64,000 nt of DNA, taken from contig JAFXLL010000012.1 in NCBI GenBank assembly GCA_017531225.1, forward strand, positions 62,001 to 126,000, written 5' to 3'. The notes beneath the pieces are model-generated. The model searched no databases, was not told where the DNA came from, and saw only the letters and a list, made by a program, of their open reading frames with translations. This DNA comes from Bacteroidales bacterium (GTDB lineage: Bacteria > Bacteroidota > Bacteroidia > Bacteroidales > F082). A program made the translations under genes and the position numbers. This document shows positions 42,651-57,600 of this stretch, piece by piece; the first letter of the stretch is position 1; each line of letters starts with the position of its first letter.

Positions 42651-45600
42651 ATGAAAGATATGAAGCGTTTCTACCAACCTCTGATAGTCTTGTTGTTTGT
42701 GTTTGGCGTGATGGCAAACGCTGTCGGACAGACACCCGATGTATGGGGATCGCCCCGTGTGGTCAATAGCTTTCCTTATTCGGAATCGTTCACGGCGAGT
42801 TCCAACCTGCATAACGACTATCAACTTCCCGGCAATGCCCCCGATGGCAACGACGCCGTCTTCAAGCTGACGTTCAGCAACGATGTGGAGTTCTCCGCAT
42901 CCATCGTCGGTGAGAATGAAAAAATGGGTGTCTATCGCGAAGACTTCGGCGGGTTGGGAGGGCCTACTCCTAACAATTCGATTACTCCTGCCTTGAGAGC
43001 GTACGCTTGTGATTTCGAGAATGGTGATTTGGGAGCGCTCGAATGGGTAAACGATGCCACCTATCCATGGATTATCACCAATGAGGATGCTTTCGAGGGC
43101 ACCTACTCCATGAAGTCGGGCAATACCGACCAACACGGCAAGACAAGCACCATTCAGTTCACTTTTGATCTTCCTGAAGATGGCAAAATCCATTTCAGGA
43201 TGAAAATCTCTTCGGAAGGTTGTTGTGACAAGGGTTGGTTCTATATTGATGATGTTGAGCAACTGGGCGGTTTCGCTGGAGTAAGTGACTGGGATGAACG
43301 CACCTACGACCTGACCCAGGGTACACATACTTTCAAATGGAGTTATTCTAAGGACGGCTCGGTAAGCTCTGGCACCGACTGCTTCTATGTGGATGACATC
43401 AGTTTCCTGAAAACGAATGGCACGCCTATGGGTGGTTCGGGGGCCCAACTTGATAGGGTGATGCTGCAACAAGGCACCTATTACGTGGTGGCTTCCTCCA
43501 CAAGCGAGGAGTTCACCGTGAATCTCGACGCCAATAGCGTTCCGGCACCAGAAACAGTGTCCGGCCTCGGTCCCGACAACGGCCATGTGCTTTATGTCCC
43601 TCAGACCACTCAGGAACTGACTTGGACGTTGGGCCGCTATACAACGGAGTACCAACTGCTGGTGGGTGAGACCAATCCTCCCACCGATGTGGCTGTGGCA
43701 TGGACTATCGACTTGGCCGAGAGTTACACGCTGACGCTTCAAAACCATAAAACCTATTATTGGCAAGTCAACGAACGGAACTCCAGCGGTACTACGGCAG
43801 GCCCTGTCAGCGCTTTGACCACCAGCATGCTGTTCCCCAATGCAGACAACGTATTCTTTGTCACTCCCACCGGCAGCGGCACCAAGGAAGGAAACTCGTG
43901 GGCGAACGCCTCCGACAATCTTCAACAGGTGCTCTATGTGGCCAACCTCCTGACGGTGAAGCCGACCGTGTGGGTGGCTGAGGGTACCTATGTGGGCGAC
44001 AGCATTGCAGAACACGATGCCTTCACCATGATGGCCGGTGTGAATGTGTATGGTGGTTTCGCCGGGACGGAGACGACACTGTCGCAACGTGATCCCGCCA
44101 ATCACCCCACCATCCTCGACGGACAGCAGGTGCAACGCGTGTTGGGACAGACTGAGGCCTTCGCCGATGCCTTGGCGGCGGTGTGGGACGGCTTCATCCT
44201 TGAGAAGGGTTGTTTGTCCACAGGCCCCTTTGGTGCTGGCGCCGCGCTTCTCGGCAACGGAACCCTTCGCAACGGCATCGTTCGCAACAACCATGTCCTC
44301 TACGGCAATCGGGAGGTTGGCGGCGGTGGCATTTATTTGAATGGAGGTACTGCTGACCATTGCGAGATATGCCAGAACGACGCCAACAATACCTACTCAA
44401 GCAACTATAATCACGAGTACCAAGCCCAGGGCGGCGGTGTCTATATGACATTGGGAAGCTTGTTGGATTGCCATATCCATAACAATACCGTGATCTCGGT
44501 TGTGGAGAACCATGGCGGCGGACTCCGTGTCGATGGCAGTGACTTTTGCATTATCAATAACTGTGTTGTGGAAAACAACAGTGCCTTCGGGGCTGGTGGT
44601 GTCTATTCCCGGCGGGCGCGCTTCACCAACTGCATTATCGCCAACAATACCTCCACCAAGGATTATACTGTCAGTGGTGTCAATATGAATGTGGGCGGTT
44701 TTTATGACCAATATGATACCTATCTCACCAACTGCGCCATCGTGAACAACACCACGGTCTGTGGCGTGGGCGGTCTCTATAGTGGTATACTCCAAAACTG
44801 TGTGGTGTGGGGGAACCGTTGTGGCTCGGCCATCAGCAACATCGACGGCTATTACTATCTTTCTGTGCAATATAGTGCTGTTGAAGGCGGCTATACGGGT
44901 ACAGGCAATGTTTCCATTGCTTCCGAAAACACCGGTGATCTGACTTCGCCTTGCTTCACCAATCCTTCCTCGGGCGACTGGACCTTGCAGGAGTGCTCCT
45001 TTTTGATTGGCCGTGGTAATAATGATGCCAATGATTTGCCGGCCCTTGACATGGCAGGCAACACCCGCGTCCAACAGGGAACGGTTGACATCGGTCCTTA
45101 CGAGACCCCCTACAACGTCACTTTCAATGTCCAACCCGATGCGAACCATATCGTTTATGTGGCCATGGAATCCTCGGGAACGGGCGATGGCTCCTCATGG
45201 GAAAACGCCTGCGACAACCTAAGTCTGGTGTTGGAATTGGTGCCGACCACGGATCCTCCCATTTCGATTTGGGTGCAGGAAGGTGTGTATGTCGGCAACG
45301 GCATTGTCAACACAACAGCGTTCAAAATGGCCGAAGGAGTGAACGTTTACGGTGGTTTCGCCGGTACGGAAACTTCCCTTGACCAGCGTCCCGAGGGACA
45401 TTACTCCACCCTTGACGGCCAAAATGTCCAGCGGGTGTTGGGCCAACAGAAAAACTTCACGGCTTCCACCTCGTCCACTTGGGACGGGTTCATCATCGAA
45501 AAAGGAAGGCTGACGACCGACAATGGCGCCGGTGCTTATCTGCGGGAAAACGGAACGCTGAGGAATTGCATCATCCGCCATGATACGGTCATGGCCGTCA

Positions 45601-48600
45601 GCTCCATCAATCAAATCAAGGGCGGTGGCGTCTATATGACGGGTGGACGGCTGGAAAACTGCGAGATTCATGGTAATATGATTTCGGGCCACGGGTGGGT
45701 TTACGGTGGCGGCGTATGTGTGGATGCTTGGGAACCCGGAGCCAATATCGTCAATTGCCATATCCATGATAATATAGCGGAGAACCCCTCATCACCCAAT
45801 TCAAGCATGGTTCATGGAGGCGGTCTTCACGCTTATCGAGCAGTGGTGACCGGTAGCGTCATCAGCAACAACAAAGCAGTGGAAGGCGGTGGCGTCTATG
45901 CCTACGGCTACTTGCGGATGACCAATAGTATCATCGCCAACAACACCTCGGTCAGCCATGGTGCCGGTTTGTATCATGGAAACAACTGCACGGCCATCCT
46001 CAACTGCGATATCGTCAACAACCAGATCGTTCCCGCCGAGGAGAATCGGCAAGGGGCAGGCATTTATTTGGGCACGAGTAACTTCACGATGACCAATAGC
46101 ATCGTTTGGGGTAACATGGTGGGTGACAGTACTTACAACCAATGCCGTTTCGGGGACTATTCCCCAGGGGTTACCTTCTGTGCCATCCAGGATGGTTATG
46201 ACGGTACGGGCAACATCGTCCTCGATGCCGAGAACAATGGCTCGTTGAGTCCCTTCTTCACCAACCCCACCCAGGGAGCGGGAATGGCTTACCACGGCGG
46301 CGACTGGACGCTCATGGAAGAGTCGTTCTGTATCAACCAAGGCACCTCTGCCGGACTCGTGACGGGTGACTGGTGCTCCGACTTGGACATGCCCGAGATC
46401 GATATGGCAGGAAACGACCGTGTGCGGATGGGGGCTGTCGATATCGGCGCATACGAGTCGCCTTACAACGCCGTCATCATCACTCCCGATGAGCATGGCA
46501 TCGTCTATGTGACCCCTGCGGGTGCGGGTGCCAAAGACGGCTCCTCATGGGCCAACGCCTCCGACAATTTGCAGCTAGCCGTGAACCGCGCCGGTGCTGC
46601 TGGAGCCGGCACCAAGGTCTGGGTGGCCCAAGGCACCTATCAGAACCATACCCCGGACAGTCAAAACACCTTCACCATGCCGCAGGGTATTCATGTGTAT
46701 GGCGGCTTCGTCGGCAATGAGGCCTACGACTACGACCTTGGCCAGCGCGATCTGGTGAACCATGCCTCCATTCTCGACGGACAGGGCACGCAACGGGTGC
46801 TCTTCCAACGCGTCAACTACACCGAGACGACTGCCGCTGTCTGGGACGGCTTCAGCTTGACCAACGGCGGAGGTGGCACCATGGGTGTCGCTGCCTACTT
46901 GCGTTCCTTCGGCGAATTGCGCAACTGCCGTGTCCATGGGAATACCGCTACGGGCAACGGGAATACTGTGGTGTATGCTGAGGGCGATTATTATGGAAAT
47001 GCCAAACTGACCAATTGCCTTCTTTACGACAACCAAGGCCAATACATTGTTTATGCCAAAGGCAAGACCGTTTTCCTCCACTGCGGCATCTATGGCAACA
47101 CCGCCTTGAATGATGGATCGGTGGTGTATATTCGGGCGAATTACAGCGGTGTTATTTACAACAACGTATTGCAAAACTCCGTGTTATGGGGAAATAACGG
47201 TAACAGATTCAATAGCTATGATGAAATAGATATCACTTATTGCGCTGTTGAAGGTGGCGTTCCCGGCATAGGAAACATCAACCTCTCCACCTTGAACACG
47301 GGTGATCCGATGTCGCCCAACTTTGTCAATCCAGCGGCTGGCGACTGGACCCTTCAATCCAACTCGATCCTAATAAATAAAGGTGTCCTCCTGGAAAACC
47401 ATCCTACCATGGACCTGGCAGGCAACACACGTGTCCAGCAGGGACAACCCGATCTGGGTCCCTTCGAGTCGGCCCATGCCACTTTCTACGACGTTGTTCC
47501 CAACAACGGCATCGTTTATGTCAGTGTGGACGGTACGGGCAACGGTTCCTCATGGGCTGAACCTTGCGGCGACCTGCAGTTTGCCATCAATAGGGCGGCG
47601 GGCATGAACCCCCAACCTGAAGTATGGGTCAAGGAAGGGGTTTATCACACTTTGTTGCTCAATCCCTCCAGTGCCTTCTTCATCGTTCCCGGTGTGAACG
47701 TCTATGGCGGTTTCGCGGGTACCGAGACCAACTTTGCGGATCGCCAACTTGGGGCGCACCAGACCATTCTCGATGGTGACAACGGCCATCGGGTGCTCGG
47801 CCAAAACAACGAATTCACCGACGCCCAAGCGGTGGTGTGGGACGGCTTCGTGCTGCGCAACGGCAATGCGGAAAGAGGCGCTGGCGCCTACATCATGCAC
47901 AATGGCACGTTGCGCAACTGCGTTGTTAAGAACAACAGCATCCAAACCGGAGGATATGGCGCCGTTTATGCGGACCACTCTCTTGTCATCAACTGTGAGG
48001 TCTCCAATAACCAAGGCGGTTATCTCGCTGGCGTCCATGGCTATTATTCCGACGTCATCAATACCACCATCGTCAATAACACCAGTTCTGAATATGGTGG
48101 TCTCTGGCTGCAAGGCGGCACCTTTGCCAACCTGATTGTCTGGGGCAATGGCACCCGACAATACATCAGCCAAGGCGCATCCTTCACCCACAGCGCCATC
48201 CAGGCGGAGAGCGTTACCGGCGACAACATCGCATTGAATGCCGAGAACGACGGTACCGGTGAGGGCAACTATGTGCGTTTCCTCGCTCCCGAACTGGGAA
48301 TCTATCAGCTGAAAGACAACTCATCGGTGATCGGAATGGGTGATGCCAACGTGGAAGGCCTTCCCGACAAGGACCTGGCGGGTCGCGACCGTATCATGGA
48401 CGGCACCCTTGAGCCGGGCGCCTACGAACAATACTGCACCGAATATGAATACATCACCGTCAATGCCGGCAGCAGCTACGACTTCTTCGGCACGCAGCTC
48501 ACCGAACCTGGGACCTACCTGCATCAATACAGTTTCAGTCCGACTTGCGACAGCCTGATCGTCGCCGAAGTGGTCATGACCTCCAACCGTTGGTACGTCA

Positions 48601-51600
48601 CCACCACCGGCGCAGGCAACAAGAGCGGCAGCTCCTGGGCCAACGCTTCCGACGACCTGAACGCCATCTTGGCCATGGCGGGACAGACCCTTGGTTTTGA
48701 GGACCGTCAAGTGTGGGTGGCGGAAGGCACCTACACGGGTTTCACGGATTACTGGTCGCCGAACAGCTTCTATACCATCAGCGGCGTGAAGGTCTATGGC
48801 GGCTTTGCCGGAAACGAGACGGAACTCTCCGAACGCAACCTTGAAGCCCATCCCACCATCTTGATGGGTGAGAGCAGGAAGATGCTGTTGGCGCCTTCCA
48901 CGGATTTCCCGTGTAGCACCCAGCATCCCGGCCTTTTCGACGGCTTTATCCTCCAAGGCGGCTATGAGATCTCGGTGGAGGCCCACATGACGCTTCAGCA
49001 TTGTCATACGGCGATTCCCACAACAGCCAACGGCACGCTGAAACAATGTGAATTCACCGGCTTCAGCAACGAGGGTAGCACGATCATGATCCGCCTCAAC
49101 GACGGTGCGGTCATGGATTCCTGCACCGTCCACCATAACGTCTGCCGCTATGCCTTGGTGCGTGCCGAAAACGCCGTTCTCAGCAACTCGATTATCTACA
49201 ACAACACCTGTAGCCGCAACGATGTGGGAGGAGAGGACGATAGGTTGTACGGTGCCATCCTCAACGCCATCGACAACGTGACCATCGATCACTGCGACTT
49301 CCTGAACAACCGTCTGGAATACACGAGCTACATCTCGTATTCGATGTACGTCAACATGGAAGACGAGGCTGACCAAACAATCCGCCAGCCCAAGCATACC
49401 ATCATCGCCATGCGCCACTCCTCGATGTCGAACAGCATCGTATGGGGTAACGAGCAGGGACTCTACCATCGGCATTTCATTGCCAAGGATGCCGCCTCCA
49501 CCATCGACTACTGTGCCATCGAGAACGGCCTCTACAATGGCGTCGGCAACATCCGCGTGAGTTCCGATAACGAAGGGAACCTGTTCTCCTTGGCCTTCAA
49601 TGCGCCGATCCTTGGCGTGGGCCATCTGTCCAACCGCGACGATGTGGACTGGAGTCTGAAGAGCACTTCCATCGGTCTGAAGCAGGGTTCCAACGGCTCC
49701 GACATCGGTGCCATCGGCTCCGCCGCTCCCGCAACCTGCAGCCTTGTGCCTTCGGCGGATAACGTCATCTTTGTGGACGCCCAAGGTACGGGCAACGGCT
49801 CTTCATGGAGCAATGCCACACCTTATTTGCAATATGCCGTGGCCCGAGCCAACACCTTCACTCCAGCGGCCCAGGTCTGGGTGAAAGAGGGCGTTTATTC
49901 CATCATGATGGATACCACCTCCGTCATGAGTGCCTTCAACTTGGTGGAGAACGTCAGCGTCTATGGCGGCTTCGCCGGAACGGAAACCGCCCTTTCCGAT
50001 CGTGACTGGGAGAACCACCCGACTTATCTGGATGGTCGGAACACGAGGCGCGTACTGTACCAGAACGAACCCATTGATGCGGCTACCCCAGCCGTTTGGG
50101 ACGGCTTCGTCATTCGTAACGGCTACCTCGATGAGAGTGGTTTCTACGATTACGACCTGGCCCTCATGGTGCATCCTTATGGCTATTATACCCGGGATCA
50201 CCAACTCCAGTTGCACGGCGCGGGTGCCGTCCTGATGCAGAACGGCATGCTGCGAAACACCAGGTTGGAGCACAACCGTATCCAATTCTCTTCCAATGGC
50301 GGAGAGTTTGCCGAAATGGTGAAGGGCATGATGCTGAGCATGTCGGGCGGACAGTTGAATCATGTTGTCATCTCAAATGACACTACGGTTTATTATAACT
50401 CTTATAACGGCATGGTGAACACCTACCTCTTTGCGGTGGGTGCACAGATCGACAGCTCCGAGTTCAGTCACAATATCGGCAAAATCGCCCTGCACAGCTG
50501 CAACGTCAACGCCACGCGATTTGAAAACAACCAGGTGCAGCTCACCGTACCTGAGGTGGATCCATTGGAGGAGGCACAGCTCTATGTGGATGCCTCCACC
50601 TTGCGTCATTGCTTCTTCCGCTTCAACAATGCAGTGTCCGTCAACCGTTATTTCACCAACACACAGAACGCCAATACCTTCGCCAACTGCCAGTTTGACC
50701 ACAACAACGCATCGGTCGTGGTGAGGCATAGCAAAGACTACAACGACACTTTCATCAACTGCAATATCTGCAACAACAGGTCGTCCAATCCCGACGCCTA
50801 TCCCATCAGTGGGGGTATCTTCCACAATACGGTGGTTTGGGGCAACCGCAACCATCTGAATATTCCCATCCATTTCGCCAATGCCGACCAGAGCACTTTC
50901 AACCACACCGCTGTCGAGTTGGGCGTGAATGGTTGTGACGATGTCATCCGGTTGGCCTCGAACAACGAGGGTACCAGCCAAGCCTATGTGTATCCTCGTT
51001 TCATGGCGCCTGATGCGGGCGACTACGAACTGATCGGCACATCGGGGCTGGTCGATGCCGGTGACGGGAGCGTGATCGACTATCCCCTTGACATCATTGG
51101 CAATCCCCGTGTCAACGACGGAACGGTGGACATCGGCGTGTATGAGTACAAGTGCATCCGTTACCGTGAGTACAATGTCTTTGCCACTACCAACACCTAT
51201 CCGTTCTATGGGGAGTGGCTCACCGAGTCGGGACAATACGTCCATCGTTGGCATCTCGACAACCTTGATTGCGACAGCGTGGTGGTCATGAACCTCACCT
51301 TCAAGCACATCGTCTATGTCAAGGAAAACGGTGGCGGTCAACGCAACGGCACTTCTTGGGAGAATGCCTACGGCGACCTGAGCCTTGCCTTGCAGGCAGC
51401 GGGACAAAACCCCATGGACAAGACCCAAATCTGGGTGGCCGAGGGCGTCTATCGCGGCGACGGCACCTCGGTGAACGCCTTCGAGTTGTATCCCAATGTG
51501 GAATTGTACGGCGGCCTGACGGGGACGGAGTTGGCCGACTACGACCTGAGCCAGCGCGATATCGAACATCATGTCACCATCCTCGACGGTGACTATATCC

Positions 51601-54600
51601 AACGGGTCTTGTATATGGTGGACGACGCCACCGAGGAAACCGCCTGCGTCATCGACGGCTTTACCATCAAGAACGGCTATTCGCGCCAGGATGTGAATTC
51701 GGGTACGGCCTTGTATCTGAAGCGCTATTGCCACGTGCGCAATTGTATCATCACCGAGAACTATACCTGGAATGGGGCGTCGGCCGTCGAGATGCATACC
51801 GACGACATCGTGGCCTGCGACCAGAAGGTGATCTTCAACACCTTTGAGAACTGCCAGATCACCAACAACCAAGGTGACTATGCGGTGTTCTCCGATCACA
51901 CCTCCTTCACCCATTGCCAGATTTCCAACAATCAGGGCAGAGGCTTCTATGTGGTGACCTATACGCAACTCAACCACTGCGATATCGAGACCAACGAAGG
52001 CCGTGGTATCGCATTGAGAGGAGCCTTTTATAAATACATGGATCCCATCTTGGGCATCGAGAAGCGCTCGCACGACTATCTCGACATGGACGGATGTCTG
52101 CTCAAGAAGAACAAGAAGGGCGGTATCCTCTTCATTAATGAGGACTGCGAGGAAGGTCACAGCGAGACGAATATTGTGAACTGTGTTTTCGATAGCAACA
52201 CTACCGCCAAAAGCGGGAACGACACCCGTGGCGGTGCCATCTGCGGCGACAACCACGACATCTTCATCATCAACTCCACGTTCTTGAAAAACACCGCCAA
52301 AGACGACGGCGGTGCCCTGTACGGCGTGAGCTACCATATTGTCAACTCCATCCTTTCGGGCAACAAGGCAGGCGGACAGCCGAATCAACTCTCCAGCCAT
52401 TACTATCAGAACGTATTCTGCATCCTTGGTGAAATTGAACATGTTCACATGGAGACCTGCGACATCACCTATTCCGCCATCGAAGGGGGCTATCCCGGCG
52501 AGGGGAATATCGCGGTCAACAATACCGATCTCCTGTTGGGCCTGAACAACGGCTACCTTCCCCATGCGGGGTCGGTGTGCATCAATAACGGCACCACAGA
52601 GGGCTTCGTTGTGCCCGAGTACGATAGGGCAGGGGTCTCCCGTGTACGCCAAGGCCGCATCGACATCGGTGCCTATGAGAGTAACTTGACCGGTACCACC
52701 TTGATCCAGCCAAGTGCCAACCATGTCATCTATGTGAGCAAGGACGGCACAGGCAATGGCTCCTCTTGGGAGCAGGCCACTTCGCACTTCCAGATGGCCA
52801 TGAACTTCGCGCTTTGCTACGACCCGATCCCTCAGGTTTGGGTGAAAGGCGGGGTGTACGACCAGCTTGAGGAGGAGAACGTGCAGTTCTGGAGCGAATT
52901 GGCCATGATGCCCGGTGTGAACGTCTATGGCGGCTTCAACGGGACCGAACAGAGCCTCCAGGAACGCACCTTGGGTTCGACACCCACCGTTCTCGACGGC
53001 AATTACCATCGTCGTGTCGTCGAACAGCTGCGCACCTTCGAGAGTGACGAAAAGGCGGTTTGGGACGGCTTCGTCATCCGGAACGGCTACGGTCACCAGG
53101 GCTATCTGGACAATATCAGGTACATGTCGGAGAGTTTGATCCTCAAACACTTCAAGGATCAGATGCATGGCGGTGGCGTGCTGTTGCGTGGCGGTGCCAG
53201 TGTGGACAACTGCGAGATCCGCGACAATGTGGCCTACCGCGGTGGCGGCATCTATCGTGAGAGTGCCACCAACGAGGCAGACTTCCTGCGCAACGACAGG
53301 ATCATCCACAATTACGCATTGGAAGAGGGCGGCGGTATGTACCTGAACGGTCGCGTCGCCGATTGGGAAAACGGCTTCAACGCCATCGACACCATCGCCA
53401 ACTGCGAGATCAGCGACAACAAGGCCGACCGTCATGGCGGTATGATCGCTTGCCGAACCAACCTCTTCGGCTGTTCCTTCGTCCACAACACCACGGAGCT
53501 TTATGCGTTCGATACCATCAGTTCGGGCAATACCTACAACCATTACGTCAACTGCCTGATGTGGGGCAACGACAGCCGCAACTATGCTTTCCAGACCGAA
53601 GGCAACAACAATACTTACGAATATTGCGCCATCCAGGGCGGACACGAAGGCACGGGCAACATCGATTTGGAGGCCGAGAACAGCGGTAGCGGAACCGGTC
53701 TTCATTATGCCAACCTTCTCGCTCCCGAAGAGGAGGTGTATCGTCCGACTGACATCTCCGCTTTCGCCAACCTGGGCGACAATTCAAGGGCCTATGGCGA
53801 CCATGACCTGGCCAACAAACCCCGTGTGAAAGACGGAGTGGTGGAGATGGGCGCCTACGAGACGGCTTGCGTCAACTACGAGCATCGTCATGTGATCTCC
53901 AGTGAACAATTTGAATTCTACGGCCAGATCCTGACCGCCTCGGGCCATTACCAGCATCAATGGACCCTCCAAGGAAGCGATTGCGACAGCCTCGTCAGTC
54001 TCGACCTGGAGATACGTCATATCCTCTATGTGCGTGAAGGGGGCACGGGCGACGGCTCCACGTGGAGCAACGCCCTGGGCGACCTCAACGAGGCCATGCG
54101 TCAGGCTGCGGAGTACTCCGGCGAAGGCAACAAGCAGGTTTGGGTGGCTGCAGGTACCTATACCAGTGCCACGGGCACGGGCAACCAGGCCTTTACCCTT
54201 TGGCCTGGTGTGGAAGTCTATGGCGGCTTCCCGAGCAACCTGGCCGACGATTCCGCCTTCGACATCGGTGACCGTGACACGCAGAGCACCCCCTCCATCC
54301 TTCTCGGCAACCACGTCCAGCGTGTGGTTGGCAACATCGGCAAGGAATCGGGTTTCGGTCCCGTCAGCAAGGGCTGCCTCGACGGCTTTGCCATCCAAAA
54401 CGGTTATACTACCGGTAATGGCGGCGGCGTGTATGTGCAGAACTACGTCACTATCAGGAACTGTGTCGTCAGCTACAACCAAGGCGGCAACGGTGCAGGC
54501 GTGTATGTGTCCAACCACTGCGAGGTGATCGACTGCGACATTTATGGCAACACCGCCCTCAATGACGGTGGCGGCGCCTACGTGGCCTCTTCTACGCTGA

Positions 54601-57600
54601 CCTATTGCCATCTGCACAACAACTTGTGCGACAATACCGGTTCAGGGATGCGTCGTGGCGGCGGTATCTTTGGTGTCAACGCCACCATCAACAACTGCCT
54701 GATCGACAACAACAGCGTCCTGACCGACCAGGGTTACGGTGGCGGCATGTTCATCGGCAACTCGGAGGTGCCGAGCCAACTGCTCAACTGCACGATGGTC
54801 AACAACTATTCGTACTACCTGGCAGGCGGTATTTACAGCGAAAACAGCACTTCCAACAACGAGTTCATCAACTGTGTGCTGTGGGGCAACCGCACCGACC
54901 TCAATACCCAACAGATCGCCGTCAGTGCATCAAATGTGCCGATCTACCTGCGCTATTGTGCGGTTCAAGGCGGTGCCGCCGGCATCGGTACCATCCACTT
55001 GTCGGCCTCGAACACAGGGGACCTCTTCTCGCCCTGTTTCGTCGCTCCTTCGGAGAACGTGGGCGCCAACTTCGGTGGCGGCGACTGGCATTTCGCCAAC
55101 GGATCCATCCTGGCCAACCACGGCGAGCGCATGGAATACACCCTCACCCACGACCTCGACGGCGATAACAGCGCCCGTGTGAAGAACGGAAGGGTCGATA
55201 TCGGTGCCTTCGAGAGCGTCTTCACGAACGACTATGCTCCCGTGGCCACCAACAACGTGCTCTATGTCAACTGCAACAACATGGGAAGCAACTACGTCGG
55301 CGACAGCTGGGCCAACGCCATCCCTGACCTGCAGATGGCCATCAACTTTGCTGGCGACGATGACAACCGTCCCGCCATCTGGATTGCCGGAGGCACCTAT
55401 TACGGCAACGGCTGGCCCTACGTGGATGCTTTCGTGGCCATGAACGGCATCAATCTCTATGGTGGCTTCGCTGGTACGGAAACCTCGCTCGACCAGCGTG
55501 TCTATGGGGCGCATCCCACCATCCTCGACGGACAGAACATCCAACGCACCTTGCAGCAAGCCCAGGAAGACTACTTCAAATACAAACGCTTGGAGGAACT
55601 GCAATATGCCGAGTATGACGGCCTTACCATTCGAAATGGATTCGTCTATCTGAATAGTGGCGGTGGTGTGCGGATGTACAAAGGCGAGCTGAGCAACAGC
55701 ATCGTCGAGAACTGCCACGCCCTCAATGGCAATGGCGGTGGCATCCTCGTCCCGGGTGGCTTCCATGTGACCGCCACCAACACCTCGTTCATCAACAACA
55801 AGGCGGAGTACGGCAATGGTGGCGCCGCCTGCTATGAGGTCAGCTACTATTCTGGAGAACTCACCACGCGCAACTGTCTCTTCGCCAACAACTCCGCTTT
55901 GTACGGCAAAGGTGGCGCCATATACGATGGCGTACACTACAACGCCACCATCGTGAACAACTACGCCAGTGAGGATGCCGGCGGCGCATGTCATGCCGCG
56001 GTTTACAATAGCATCCTTTGGGGTAACAAGGTGGGTGACAACGAGCCTTGCAGTTTGGAGACCTCCGATCTGCTGAACGGCGGTTTTGGCGGAGGCGAGG
56101 TGCGTTATTCCGCCATCGAAGGCGGCTTCCTTGGCGAGGGCAACCTGACCTTGAACGCCGAAAACTCGGGCAGTGGCAATGTCAACTATCCGAGATTCGA
56201 GAACCCGACGATCGCCGCGGGTGCCGGCTTTGCGTCGGTCACCGCCAACAACGAGGCTCCATCATGGCGGTTGCTCCAAGGCTCGCTGGCCATCAACCGA
56301 GGCAACAACGCCTATGTGGAGTCGGGCGACCTCGACCTTGACCATCAGGTGCGTGTTGAGAACCAAACGGTGGATTTGGGATGCTACGAGTCGTCGTATC
56401 CCTCCAATATCGAAATCGTTCCGGATGCCAACGGCATCATCTATGTGACTTCGGCGGGCTCAGGCAGCATGAACGGCTCCTCATGGGCCAATGCGACGCC
56501 ATACCTGCAACTGGCCATGGAACGTGCCGCCCTCCTCAACCCGAAACCTGTAATCTGGATAGCCCACGGCACCTATGTGGGTAACGGCGTGCCTTATTAT
56601 CCCGCCTTCCTGTTGCCCGACGGGGTCAGCATCTATGGCGGATTCGCAGGCAATGAACCGGCCAACTACGACCTCACGCAACGCGACTTCGACATGCATC
56701 CCGCCATCTTCGATGGACAGGATCTGCAGCAGATCCTCCGCAACGACGGGGCGGATCAGAACCTTGACGTCATCAGCGGCATCACCTTCCAGAACGGTCG
56801 TTCCGGCCGCGACGGCGGTGCGGCCTTCCTTTCCAATTGCCAGATCGAGGACTGCCGGTTCTTCAACAACACCATGGTACAGACGGGTATCTTCGGCGGC
56901 GGCGCCCTCTGTGCCTCCGGTTCACGCATCTATCGCAGCGAATTCATGGGCAACTATGCGGTGGGTAACGGCGGCGCCATCTATGGCTGCGACCTCATCG
57001 ACCGGTGCAAGATCCATCACAACAACGCCGGTGGTAACGGAGGCGGCATCGCCGAAGTCCGCATGGTAACCAACTCCGAAATCAGCTTCAACCACGCCGA
57101 GGGCAAAGGCGGTGGCGTCTATTCCATGCCGGAGATGCATAACTGCGACGTGGTGAAGAACACCGTCAACCCCAGCGGGGCGAATGGCGACTCGTCGAAT
57201 GGCGGCGGTATCTATTGCAATGGGACTCTGGTGGATCCATACGGCGGCAACTTGTCGAACTATGCCACCAACAACATCGTTTGGGGCAACCGCGCCGGTG
57301 CCTTGGTGAGCAATATCCGTGGTGGAGTGCAACGCAACAATACCTTCACTTACAATGCCTTCGAGAATGACGAAAACAACCCCGAAGGCACAGGTAACAT
57401 CGTGTTGCAGTCGGCCAACGACGGCACCTATACCTCGTTGCACTATGTCCGTTTCACCGATCCCGACGGCGGAGACTTTTCCTTGATGGACACGCCGAGA
57501 CAGTCGATGTGCATCGATGCTGGCAACAATGCCACCGCTTCTGGAGATTACGATCTGGCGGGCAACGAGCGTGTCGTCAACAGTATCGTCGATATGGGCT

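Noticed and set aside
42612-44360. Minus-strand open frame of 582 codons opposite the giant gene start
   Set aside because: It covers the signal peptide, lectin-like region and first module of the plus-strand gene, and its protein sequence is His/Gly-rich without family features.
50373-53705. Minus-strand open frame of 1,110 codons inside the giant gene
   Set aside because: It is the antisense shadow of a repetitive, codon-biased gene; its translation shows no domain and the opposite strand encodes clear beta-helix modules.
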